DNA of 64,000 nucleotides from Lentzea albida (GTDB lineage: Bacteria; Actinomycetota; Actinomycetes; Mycobacteriales; Pseudonocardiaceae). Shown here one piece after another: positions 16,798 through 24,395 of the stretch; within the stretch, counting starts at the first letter, position 1; each line of letters starts with the position of its first letter. The stretch spans positions 186,001 to 250,000 of the forward strand of contig NZ_FOFV01000016.1 in NCBI RefSeq assembly GCF_900111005.1, read 5' to 3'. Made by a program: the position numbers and the translations under genes. The notes under the pieces were generated by a model. That model was not told where the DNA came from, did not search any database, and was given only the letters and a program-made list of their open reading frames with translations.

Positions 16798-17403
16798 ATG
16801 ATCAGGGTTCTGCTGGCCGAGGACATGCACATGGTGCGCGGTGCCCTCATCGCGCTGCTCAACCTCGAACCGGACATCGAAGTCGTGGCCGAGGTGAGCT
16901 CGGGGGACAAGATCCTTCCCATGGCGCGGCAACACAAACCGGACGTGGCGGTGATCGACATCGACCTGCCAGTCCTCGACGGCCTGAGCGCGGCCGCGAA
17001 GATCCGGGAGACGATGCCGTCGGTCCGCACGCTCATGCTCACGTCGCTGGGCCGCCCCGGCACGCTGCGCAAGGCGCTGGCGGCCCGCGTGGACGGGTTC
17101 CTGCTCAAGGACGCCCCGCCCGGCCAGCTCGCGGGCGCGATCCGCGACGTGGCGGCGGGCAAGCGCGTGGTCGACTCCCAGCTGGCGCTCGCCGCCTGGG
17201 ACCGCGGGGAGTGCCCGCTGACGGACCGCGAGCTCGAGGTGCTGCGCCTGGCCGCGGCCGGGTCGGACGCGCCGGAGATCGCCGTGGCGCTGTCGCTGTC
17301 GACCGGGACCGTGCGCAACTACATGACGACCATCATCACCAAGCTGAACGGCCGCAACCGGGTGGACGCGATCCGGATCGCGGAAGAAGCCGGCTGGATC
17401 TGA
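16798..17403 (+). CDS. NarL/DesR-type response regulator
   Basis: This 201-residue response regulator has a receiver domain (residues 1-118) with phospho-acceptor Asp54 in AVIDIDLPVLDG, the acidic pocket LAEDMHM and Lys in FLLKDAPP. A LuxR-type HTH (residues 138-200) contains LTDRELEVLRLAAAGSDAPEIAVALSLSTGTVRNYMTTIITKLNGRNR. It is encoded convergently with the double histidine kinase at 17456, its probable partner. The DesR branch usually senses membrane or antibiotic stress through such HisKA_3 kinases. It may control the exporter or the tailoring genes. Confidence 0.93.
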   Translation: MIRVLLAEDMHMVRGALIALLNLEPDIEVVAEVSSGDKILPMARQHKPDVAVIDIDLPVLDGLSAAAKIRETMPSVRTLMLTSLGRPGTLRKALAARVDGFLLKDAPPGQLAGAIRDVAAGKRVVDSQLALAAWDRGECPLTDRELEVLRLAAAGSDAPEIAVALSLSTGTVRNYMTTIITKLNGRNRVDAIRIAEEAGWI

Positions 17404-17455
17404 GCAGGCAGCGGGAGAGGGCGCCGCGAGGCGCCGGACCTCCGCGCGACACCGC

Positions 17456-19714
17456 TCAGCTGCCCAGCGGGATCTCGGCGTGCAGGCGGAACGTGCGGTC
17501 CGACGTCGGACCGGCGTCCAGGCTCCCGCCCAACGCCCCCACGCGCGTCGTCAGGTTCCCGATGCCGCTGCCGTCACGCGAGTTCCGGTCCATCGTCGGG
17601 ATGCCGTCGTTGATGATGTCCATCGTCACCAGCCGAGGTGAGCTCGACAGCACGATCTCGCAGCGCTCGGCCTTGCTGTGCCGCAGCAGGTTCGTCACGC
17701 CCTCGCGCAGCACCGTCGCGAGCGTCACCCGCACGTCGACCGGCAGCCCGTCGCACGAGTCGATGCGCACGGTCACGTCGATGTCGGCCGCCGACAGCAG
17801 CGCCTGCGCCGACTGGGTCTCCTCGTCCAGCGACAGCTCGCGGTAGCTCAGCGCCACGGACCGCACGTCCGCGAGCGCCTGCCGGGAGATGTCCAGCACC
17901 TCGCTGAGCTCCTGACGGGCGCGGCCGGGGTCGATCGTGAGCAGGCGGTGGGTGAGCTCGCTCTTCAACGTGATGGCGGACAGGCTGTAGCCGAGCAGGT
18001 CGTGCAGGTCGCGGGCGAACCGCAGCCTCTCCTTCGTCACGGCGGCCGTCGCTAGCTCCTCGCGCGCCTCGTGCAGCTCGCTCACCATGGACCGCAGCCG
18101 GGCCAGCGCGTACAGCACCAGGCCGTGGTTCATCGCGGCCATGACTCCCCACGCGACGTACACGGCGTCCTGCCCGAGCACGCTGAAGACGACGCCCTGG
18201 CCGGCCACGACGACGAGGAACCCCACCCAGCCCGCGGTACGGGGCAGCAGGAGCGCGGCCGACCCGGCGATGAAGCCGGGCAGACCGATGAACGGGCTGC
18301 CGTACACGAACTGGGGCACGTACACGCAGACCGCGAGCGCGCCGAGCACCGCGGCCGTCCGCGCGGGGGTCAGGTGGACCTGCGGACGGCTCACGAGGCC
18401 CAGCACCAGGGCGATCATGCCGGCGATGCTGACCAGGGCGACCGCGATCCCGAACGGTCCGAGCAGCTCGTAGTCGTGGAACGACAGCGTCGCCGCCATG
18501 AGGCCGTACCCGACCACCACGGACGTGACGAGCACGTGCGCGAACCGCGTCGGGATCGGCAGGCCCGCCGTGCCGCGCTCGCCCGCCGGTTCCTCCGGCG
18601 CGGGGGTGACCGGCACCTCGGCGTGCAGCCGGTAGGTGCCGTCCGGGGAGGACTGGGCGGACAGGGACCCGCCGATTCCCTTGGTGCGGGTGGCGAGGTT
18701 CGTGAGGCCGCTGCCCCTGCCGGTCGTGGTCTCGCCGGGAGCGCCGTCGTTGACGATGTCGATCGACACCCGGTGCGCGTCGCCGGAGATCCTGATCGAG
18801 CAGCGGGTCGCGTCGCTGTGCCGCAGCAGGTTCGTCACACCCTCGCGCAGCACCGTCGCGAGTACCGTCCGCGAGCGCGGCGACAGCTCACCGCAGTCGA
18901 ACTCGATCGTCGTCGCGACCCCCGCCGCGGCCAGGACCGACCGCGACGACTCCACCTCGTCGGTCAGCGACAGCTCGCGGTAGCTCGACGCCACGGCGCG
19001 GACGTCCTTCAACGCCTCGCGGGCGATGGTGAGGATCTCGGTCAGCTCGCGCAGCGCGCGTTCGGTGTGCTGCCCCACCAGCTTGCGGGCCAGCTCCACC
19101 TTCAGCGTGATCGCGGACAGGCTGAAGCCGAGCAGGTCGTGCAGGTCGCGGGCGAACCGCAGCCGCTCCTGCGACACCGCGAGCTCGGCCAGTTCGGAGC
19201 GGGCCGTCTCCAGCTGCCTGACCAGCGTCGGCAGCCGGGACAGGCCGTAGACGACCAGGCCGGAGACCACCGGTGTCAGCACGTAGTAGGCGAGCTCGGC
19301 GAGGTTCGCGACGTACAGGTACTTGATCCCGCCGTTGGTGAGCGCCACCGCGGCGAACACGAACCACCGCACGCGTCCCGGCAGGACGAGCAACGCGCTG
19401 CCGGCGAAGAACCCCGGCATGCCGGACCACGCGTTGGGGAAGTAGAGGACGGGGACGAAGACCAGCAACGCCATCGCGCCCAGTGCCAGGTACGCCCTGA
19501 CCGACCGCAGATCGGCCCCCGGCCGCGAGAACACCCGCAGCTGCAGGTACCCGATCGAGAACAGGCAGGCAAGCGATCCGACGACCCGCACCGGCGTGAC
19601 GCCGGCCTGCAGGACGTAGAAGAAGGCGTTGCCGAGGTAGTTGGCGAACACGACGCTGATCACGACGTACGCCAAGCGACGGGACACGGATGAGCGTTCC
19701 TGTCGCAGTGTCAC
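17456..19714 (-). CDS. Double-module HisKA_3 histidine kinase
   Basis: This 752-residue protein is two complete DesK/NarX-like sensor kinases joined head to tail. Each module has about five or six membrane segments, then a HisKA_3 box and an HATPase_c domain. The phosphorylatable His is in RLRFARDLHDLLGFSLSAITLK (His192) and RLRFARDLHDLLGYSLSAITLK (His571). The ATPase N-boxes are EGVTNLLRHS in both halves and the G-boxes are GSGLTNLATR and GSGIGNLTTR. The half junction is near residue 375 (a Pro/Glu-rich linker). GTG 19714 is chosen for its GGGAGC site; the frame is open further upstream. Neither module has lost key residues. It ends 52 bases from the convergent response regulator. Confidence 0.88.
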   Translation of the reverse strand: MTLRQERSSVSRRLAYVVISVVFANYLGNAFFYVLQAGVTPVRVVGSLACLFSIGYLQLRVFSRPGADLRSVRAYLALGAMALLVFVPVLYFPNAWSGMPGFFAGSALLVLPGRVRWFVFAAVALTNGGIKYLYVANLAELAYYVLTPVVSGLVVYGLSRLPTLVRQLETARSELAELAVSQERLRFARDLHDLLGFSLSAITLKVELARKLVGQHTERALRELTEILTIAREALKDVRAVASSYRELSLTDEVESSRSVLAAAGVATTIEFDCGELSPRSRTVLATVLREGVTNLLRHSDATRCSIRISGDAHRVSIDIVNDGAPGETTTGRGSGLTNLATRTKGIGGSLSAQSSPDGTYRLHAEVPVTPAPEEPAGERGTAGLPIPTRFAHVLVTSVVVGYGLMAATLSFHDYELLGPFGIAVALVSIAGMIALVLGLVSRPQVHLTPARTAAVLGALAVCVYVPQFVYGSPFIGLPGFIAGSAALLLPRTAGWVGFLVVVAGQGVVFSVLGQDAVYVAWGVMAAMNHGLVLYALARLRSMVSELHEAREELATAAVTKERLRFARDLHDLLGYSLSAITLKSELTHRLLTIDPGRARQELSEVLDISRQALADVRSVALSYRELSLDEETQSAQALLSAADIDVTVRIDSCDGLPVDVRVTLATVLREGVTNLLRHSKAERCEIVLSSSPRLVTMDIINDGIPTMDRNSRDGSGIGNLTTRVGALGGSLDAGPTSDRTFRLHAEIPLGS

Positions 19715-19816
19715 AGCAGCAGCTCCCACGCGAGGGTCTGGACGCGGCCATGATACGGGCGCTTCCTGGGAAATCTCGCGTTTCGCGGACCTCGAACGGA
19801 GCAACATGGCGGCGTA
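19715..19816. other. Gap between RiPP operon and kinase gene
   Basis: This 102-base gap on the minus strand lies between the SagB-like stop and the kinase GTG. I see no strong hairpin, so read-through from the RiPP operon into the kinase is possible. Confidence 0.4.
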
Positions 19817-20488
19817 TCAACACCTCGGGACGACGAGTTGCGCACCGGCGAGATAAGCGACGACGTCCGCGACCAGCGTCCTGCTGACGTGCAACGCGTC
19901 CGAGATGTGCGCGATGGTGGTCTCGCCGTCGAGCAGGGACTTCGCGATCTCCGTCGCGGGCGCGCTGTGCAGGATCACCTGGTACTGGCGTCCTCCGCAG
20001 GTCAGCGCCTGGTCGCCGTTGAGCCGCTCGATCTCGGTGCCCGGCCGCATGGACACGGTCTCGTGGTCGCCGATGTGCGGCAGCGTGAACACGGCGTCCC
20101 CGGTCACGGCCACGACGGACAGGATGGGGCCGGCGCCGTCGTCCATGCCGAGCGACGGCACGACACATCCACCCAGTTGGTCGAGCGTGTTCTTCAGCTT
20201 GCGCCAGATCAGGCACGGTCCGCCGCCGGTCTTCCACCGCACGAAGTTCTCGTGCAGCGCGGAGATGTTCTCCAGGGCGACGGGCCCGAGACTCATGCGG
20301 TGCAACGCCTCCCGCACGACCGGGCTGGTGTCCGCGAGCTGGATCGCGCCCCACCTGCCGTGCACGGTGAGGTGCTCGGAGCTCTCGTCGACGAAGGCGT
20401 CCTCCAGCAACGACCACAGCGGGCGTCCCGTCGGGACGTGCGATTGCGTGGGCACCACGGCGCTGCTCCGCTCCGGCAGGTGGGTCAC
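19817..20488 (-). CDS. SagB-type leader/N-terminal domain protein without nitroreductase
   Basis: This 223-residue protein resembles the N-terminal region of SagB-type (thiopeptide and linear azole) dehydrogenases: an HLTVHGRWGAIQLADTSPVVREALHRMSLGP strand-helix block, a central helical segment, SLGMDDGAGPILSVVAVTGDA, and a second winged-helix-like block ending LDGETTIAHISDALHVSRTLVADVVAYLAG. The FMN-binding nitroreductase domain that normally follows, roughly 200-250 residues, is absent, and the stop is clean. The GTG at 20488 overlaps the YcaO stop (GTGA), so it is translated with the cyclodehydratase. If it cannot oxidise, the peptide would keep azolines, or another oxidase would act. It might instead bind precursor. 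Family assignment is from pattern memory. Confidence 0.55.
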   Translation of the reverse strand: MTHLPERSSAVVPTQSHVPTGRPLWSLLEDAFVDESSEHLTVHGRWGAIQLADTSPVVREALHRMSLGPVALENISALHENFVRWKTGGGPCLIWRKLKNTLDQLGGCVVPSLGMDDGAGPILSVVAVTGDAVFTLPHIGDHETVSMRPGTEIERLNGDQALTCGGRQYQVILHSAPATEIAKSLLDGETTIAHISDALHVSRTLVADVVAYLAGAQLVVPRC

Positions 20489-22746
20489 ATGAACAACGGG
20501 ATCGGGTTGAGCTCGTCGTACCGGCGTGGCCGGTTCAGTCGCCCCAGTTGTACCGGCACGTCGTAGAGGCGCCCTTGAGCGAACCTCGACCAGAAGTGGC
20601 GCAGCCCCGGCACGACGACCCTGACCACCGGGAGACCGAGGTCGGGCCTGGTCTGGTCCAGCACGAGCACCTCCATCCCGCGTGCCTCCAGGGCGTCCCG
20701 GATGCCGCGGATGTCGTCGGCCAGGTCGTCGCGGTGCTGGTGGTCGTGGTGCGACGCGTCGTGCGGTGCGACGGCCGGATCGGGTACCAGCCAGGGCTGC
20801 TCGGCGACCCGGGTCTGCTCGAACCAGGTTCTCGTGTCGGTGTCGAACGAGTCCAGGCCGGCGGTGCCGCAGACCATCGGCATGCACTGGTTCAGCTCGG
20901 TGAGCGCCCTGCGTGCGGCGATCCGCGGGTCCAGGTGCGCGCCGCAGCCGAGCATGACGTCCTCGCGGCCGCCGCCGGTGCGCCGTGACAGGGCCACCAT
21001 CACGGGCACGCCGAGGTCCGCGGTCACGTCGAGCAGCCACACCTCGCGGCCGAGACCGGCGTGCACCTCACGGCACTCGTCGATCCACCGGTCGCGGAAC
21101 GAGTCCAGGTCGACACCCGGCACCGGCGTGCGGTTGTACCACCAGATGGCGACGGCGTCCCGTTCGACGAGTTCCAGCAGCGCCTGCAGCACCGCGTCCT
21201 CGAGGCTGCTGCCGGCGGCGCACCCGTTGGAGTTCGCCGTGACGCTCGGCGGGCAGGGGGCGCCGAAGTACGACATGCCGGTGGGCAGGTACCTGTGCCG
21301 CTGCTCGGTGAGCGACCAGTACGGGGTCCAGCTCATCACCTCGTCCTCGTCGAACGGGGTGGTGACGTGCTGGAACTTCGAGTGGGCCGCGTTCCAGGCG
21401 TCCCTGCCGGCGAACTGGCGCGGGTCGTAGAGCTGCACGGCGCCGGGGTGGACCGCCCGGTCGCCCAGCGACCGGTAGCTGCCGCTCACCTGGGCCTCGT
21501 CGCCGCAGAACGTGCCGCTGCGCCGTTCCACCGCCTCGCACAGGGCGCCGACCTCGGCGTCGAGCGGCGTCACGCCCTTGCCGCCGGTTTCCGTCCGCAG
21601 TGACGAACGCAGCCCCTCGATCCCTTCGCCGTCGGCCGCGATGTTCGAGCCGGACCAGAAGGAGTTGAAGAACGCGGGTCCGGTGGTGTTGCGGCGGATG
21701 TCCCGCACGATCCCGGTGAGCGGGCCGACGAGGTGCCGGTAGGTGTCGAGCACCTCCTGGGGCGACGCGGACCGGTGGCCGCCGCCGGAACAGGAGCGCT
21801 TCCTGCGGCTTTCCAGCCGGACGGGCTCGAACGCCCTGCGTGCGACCACCTCCGGGTCCCCGCAGCCGGGGCACTGCGGGCGGACCCGCACCTCGTGCTG
21901 CGCGACCTTCATGGTGAGGCTGTCGTAGCTCCAGATGGACCGCTGCGCGTCCTGGCGCAGGCCCGCGAGCCACTTGGCCGCCTCGACGGAGGCGATCTCG
22001 AGCGCGGTCGCCCGCAGCGACGGCAGCCCGATGGTCGCGCGGGGTGCGGGACCGCGTTCCCCGCACCGCGCCCGCACGTGGGCCTCCGCCGACCGGTTGG
22101 CCGACAGCCTCGTGGCGAGGCACCGCCAGCACGGGCCGTCGCCGGGCGTGAAGAAGGGACCCACGCACACCTGCGCGCCGACGGGCTTGAGCAGCAGCCA
22201 GGGGGTACCGGCGGCCCGGTGCGCGGCGTCGAGCTCGCGGAGTTCGGGAGCCAGGTAGTCCGCACACGCCACGACCGTCAGGTCACCACTCCCCGAGGTG
22301 ACCGCCAGTCCGTTGCGGTGCAGCGCGTCCACGACCGCGTCGCGGTCGATGTCGCCGATCGTGACGACGGAGACGAGCGACGTCGTTGTCGCCGCCACCG
22401 CGTCCGCGGGATCGAGGCCGGCCGCGTCCCAGTACGCGAGTGAGGCCTCGATGTCGGCCGAAACGTCCTCCGCGCCCCTGCAGCTGATCAGGCCCGCCGC
22501 GGTGAGCCGGGCGAGCATGCGTTCGACCTGGTCCGAGGTCAGGTCGGCGGATGCGTCGCGCAGCAGCGCCGTGAGGTCGCGGGTGCCGTCGAGCAGCAGT
22601 GCGAGCGTCTCGACGTGCGGGCCCTGCAACGCCGTGACCCCGGATTCCCCGAAGAGGTACACGGCTTCGCCCCGCACGATCTGCGGCCGGAGGTGCCGTT
22701 TGAACCCGATGCGTCGCGCATCCGGCTCGGCCAGGTCCTCTCTCAT
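20485..22746 (-). CDS. Fused E1-like/YcaO azoline cyclodehydratase (TOMM)
   Basis: This 753-residue protein catalyses ATP-dependent cyclodehydration of Cys, Ser or Thr in a ribosomal precursor peptide. Residues 1-90 (RHLRPQIVRGEAVYLFGESGVTALQGPHVETLALLLDGTRDL) form the leader-binding start of TOMM cyclodehydratases. Residues 90-330 are E1/ThiF-like with zinc cysteines GPCWRC and CPGC. The YcaO domain follows: RTETGGKGVTPLDAEVGALCEAVERRSG (ATP and Mg binding), then NGCAAGSSLEDAVLQALLELVERDA, and a C-terminal NPIPLFM end resembling the PxPxP tail. The ATG overlaps the precursor stop (ATGA) and the stop overlaps the SagB-like GTG, so three genes are coupled. Its place inside a type II PKS cluster is unusual. 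Confidence 0.9.
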   Translation of the reverse strand: MREDLAEPDARRIGFKRHLRPQIVRGEAVYLFGESGVTALQGPHVETLALLLDGTRDLTALLRDASADLTSDQVERMLARLTAAGLISCRGAEDVSADIEASLAYWDAAGLDPADAVAATTTSLVSVVTIGDIDRDAVVDALHRNGLAVTSGSGDLTVVACADYLAPELRELDAAHRAAGTPWLLLKPVGAQVCVGPFFTPGDGPCWRCLATRLSANRSAEAHVRARCGERGPAPRATIGLPSLRATALEIASVEAAKWLAGLRQDAQRSIWSYDSLTMKVAQHEVRVRPQCPGCGDPEVVARRAFEPVRLESRRKRSCSGGGHRSASPQEVLDTYRHLVGPLTGIVRDIRRNTTGPAFFNSFWSGSNIAADGEGIEGLRSSLRTETGGKGVTPLDAEVGALCEAVERRSGTFCGDEAQVSGSYRSLGDRAVHPGAVQLYDPRQFAGRDAWNAAHSKFQHVTTPFDEDEVMSWTPYWSLTEQRHRYLPTGMSYFGAPCPPSVTANSNGCAAGSSLEDAVLQALLELVERDAVAIWWYNRTPVPGVDLDSFRDRWIDECREVHAGLGREVWLLDVTADLGVPVMVALSRRTGGGREDVMLGCGAHLDPRIAARRALTELNQCMPMVCGTAGLDSFDTDTRTWFEQTRVAEQPWLVPDPAVAPHDASHHDHQHRDDLADDIRGIRDALEARGMEVLVLDQTRPDLGLPVVRVVVPGLRHFWSRFAQGRLYDVPVQLGRLNRPRRYDELNPIPLFM

Positions 22747-22922
22747 GCCGCGAGGACTTCTTCGTACCTCACGAACGACCGGGTGCCGGGAGAGGTGGCG
22801 CACCAGTTCATGGGCAGGAAGTCGGCCGAGGACTCACGGTCGAACTCGTAGATCTTCACGTCGGCGGAGTCGTCGACGGCGGTGATGGAAACCAGCTGCT
22901 CCACGGTGGCGGTGGGGTACAT
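22743..22922 (-). CDS. Candidate TOMM/RiPP precursor peptide (59 aa)
   Basis: This is a 59-residue peptide read on the minus strand from ATG 22922, with GGAG 7 bases upstream and a stop overlapping the YcaO start (ATGA). The leader-like part (MYPTATVEQLVSITAVDDSA and on to about residue 37) is acidic, with Asp17, Asp18, Asp21, Glu26, Asp28, Glu30 and Asp34. The C-terminal part holds the only Cys and several cyclisable residues: NWCATSPGTRSF gives Cys41, Thr43, Ser44, Thr47 and Ser49, then VRYEEVLAA closes it. Up to five azoline positions exist; Ser44 precedes Pro. Position, coupling and composition fit a precursor, but I know no family with this core and the leader/core border is not defined. 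Confidence 0.72.
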   Translation of the reverse strand: MYPTATVEQLVSITAVDDSADVKIYEFDRESSADFLPMNWCATSPGTRSFVRYEEVLAA

Positions 22923-23131
22923 GTTGAACTCCGATGTTTGCGACCGAGTTGACGTGGGTAATCATGAGGACTTCGGCTAATGGCCTGGTAGTTACCGCTT
23001 AACGCGCCTCGGTATGAAGTTTTCATACCCCCGCCGGGGAGAACTCACCCGAGATCGATGGCCGGTGCACTAACGGCGTCCCCACCTGCGGACCACACTG
23101 GTTCTCAAGTTCGAGCAGAAGGGGGACGGCG
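22923..23131. promoter_or_regulatory. Divergent control region of RiPP operon and SARP gene
   Basis: This 209-base region separates the divergent precursor and SARP genes and is AT-richer than its surroundings. It must hold both promoters. The clearest element is the dyad at 23011-23029. No credible ORF lies inside. Confidence 0.6.
23011..23029. promoter_or_regulatory. Operator-like palindrome GGTATGAA-N3-TTCATACC
   Basis: Perfect 8-base arms with a 3-base spacer, placed about 90 bases from the RiPP precursor start and 103 bases from the SARP start. The length and symmetry fit a dimeric repressor or activator site that could coordinate both directions. The binding protein is unknown. Confidence 0.55.
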
Positions 23132-23941
23132 ATGCACATCAAGGTCCTGGGGCCGGTCGAGGCCAAGGTGAACGGCCGATCGGTGACGCCGTCGGCGGCC
23201 AAGCCGCGGCAGATCCTGGCGCTGCTCGCGCTGCACTCGGGTTCGGTCGTGTCCGTGCCGACCCTCATCGAGGAGCTGTGGGACGACCGCCCGCCGCGCA
23301 GCGCCCGCACCACGTTGCAGACCTACATCCTGCAGCTGCGCCGGCTGATCGGGGACGCGCTGGCCGCGTCGGACGAGAGCGGCGCCAAGGAGGTGCTGGT
23401 CACGCGCTACGGCGGCTACCTGCTGGACGTGCCGGAAGAGGCCGTCGACGTGCACGAGTTCGAACGGCTGGCCCGGGCGGGCCAGAACGCCTACGACGCG
23501 GAGGACTTCGCGGTCGCGTCGAGGCTGCTGCGGTCGGCGCTGGACATCTGGCGCGGTCCGGCCGTCGTCGACGTCCGGCCGGGCATGCCGCTCAGCGTCG
23601 AGGTCGTGCGCCTGGAGGAGTCCCGGCTCGGCGTGATGGAGATGCGCATCGAGGCGGACATGCGGCTGGGCAAGCACAAGGCGTTGCTCAGCGAGCTCTC
23701 CGTGCTCACCGTGCAGAACCCGATGAACGAGAACCTGTGCGCGCAGTACATGATCTCGCTCTTCCGCGCGGGACGGCAGTGGCAGGCCCTGGACGCGTTC
23801 CGGGCGTTGCGCCGCACCCTCGTCGACGAGCTGGGGGTCGAGCCGTCCGCGCGCCTGCAGCAGTTGCAGCACGCCATCGTGACGTCCGATCCGCGGCTCG
23901 ACCGCGCGGAAGCCCGGCAGTTGCAAGGACTTCTCGCCTAG
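23132..23941 (+). CDS. SARP-family transcriptional activator
   Basis: This 269-residue Streptomyces antibiotic regulatory protein is the probable pathway-specific activator. An OmpR-like winged helix spans residues 1-95 (MHIKVLGPVEAKVNGRSVTPSAAKPRQILALLALHSGSVVSVPTLIEELWDD, then TLQTYILQLRRLIG). A bacterial transcriptional activation domain spans about 100-250, ending DELGVEPSARLQQLQHAIV. The length matches ActII-ORF4/DnrI-type small SARPs without an ATPase. A GGGGGACGGCG stretch precedes the ATG. It is divergent from the RiPP operon and followed by a strong terminator. Confidence 0.95.
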   Translation: MHIKVLGPVEAKVNGRSVTPSAAKPRQILALLALHSGSVVSVPTLIEELWDDRPPRSARTTLQTYILQLRRLIGDALAASDESGAKEVLVTRYGGYLLDVPEEAVDVHEFERLARAGQNAYDAEDFAVASRLLRSALDIWRGPAVVDVRPGMPLSVEVVRLEESRLGVMEMRIEADMRLGKHKALLSELSVLTVQNPMNENLCAQYMISLFRAGRQWQALDAFRALRRTLVDELGVEPSARLQQLQHAIVTSDPRLDRAEARQLQGLLA

Positions 23942-23954
23942 TCCAACGCTCGAG

Positions 23955-23988
23955 CGGCCCCCGCCACACTGTGGCGGGGGCCGTTTTT
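23955..23988 (+). terminator. Intrinsic terminator after SARP gene
   Basis: CGGCCCCCGCCACA and TGTGGCGGGGGCCG form a near-perfect stem directly followed by TTTTT: a classical Rho-independent terminator. Confidence 0.92.
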
Positions 23989-24109
23989 CGTTGCACCCCA
24001 AGCATTTCCGGGTGATGGGTTCGAGGAACCCTCCACCGGACTACCAGCGCACCCTGGCAACCTCACTGGTGGGGCGAGTGGATACGCCCGGTGAGGAAAG
24101 GAAAAAGCC

Positions 24110-24361
24110 GTGAGCGCACTGACCATCGAGGGTCTCAAGGAGATCCTCAACGAGGCCGCCGGCGATGACGACTCGTTCAAGGCCGGCCAGGACATTCTCG
24201 ACACTCCGTTCCTCGAGCTGGGCTTCGACTCGCTGGCCCTGCTGGAGACGGTGGCGCTGATCAAGCGCAAGTACGGCGTCGCCGTCGGCGACGACGAGCT
24301 CGCGCACCTCGAGACCCCGCGCCAGCTGCTGACCAAGGTCAACGGGGACATCGCGGCCTGA
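24110..24361 (+). CDS. Type II PKS acyl carrier protein
   Basis: This 83-residue carrier protein tethers the growing poly-beta-keto chain on phosphopantetheine. Ser41 in FLELGFDSLALLETVALIK is the attachment site, and the following helix (DDELAHLETPRQLLTKVNG) is typical. The GTG start follows GAGGAAAGG. It is the first gene of the PKS operon, preceding the cyclase, small protein, DRE-TIM-like protein, KS-alpha, KS-beta and acyltransferase. Having the ACP first and the KS pair later differs from the common KS-CLF-ACP order. Confidence 0.97.
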   Translation: MSALTIEGLKEILNEAAGDDDSFKAGQDILDTPFLELGFDSLALLETVALIKRKYGVAVGDDELAHLETPRQLLTKVNGDIAA

Positions 24362-24395
24362 CCGCGGGCCGAGCCGAGAACGGAGACACGGGGAC

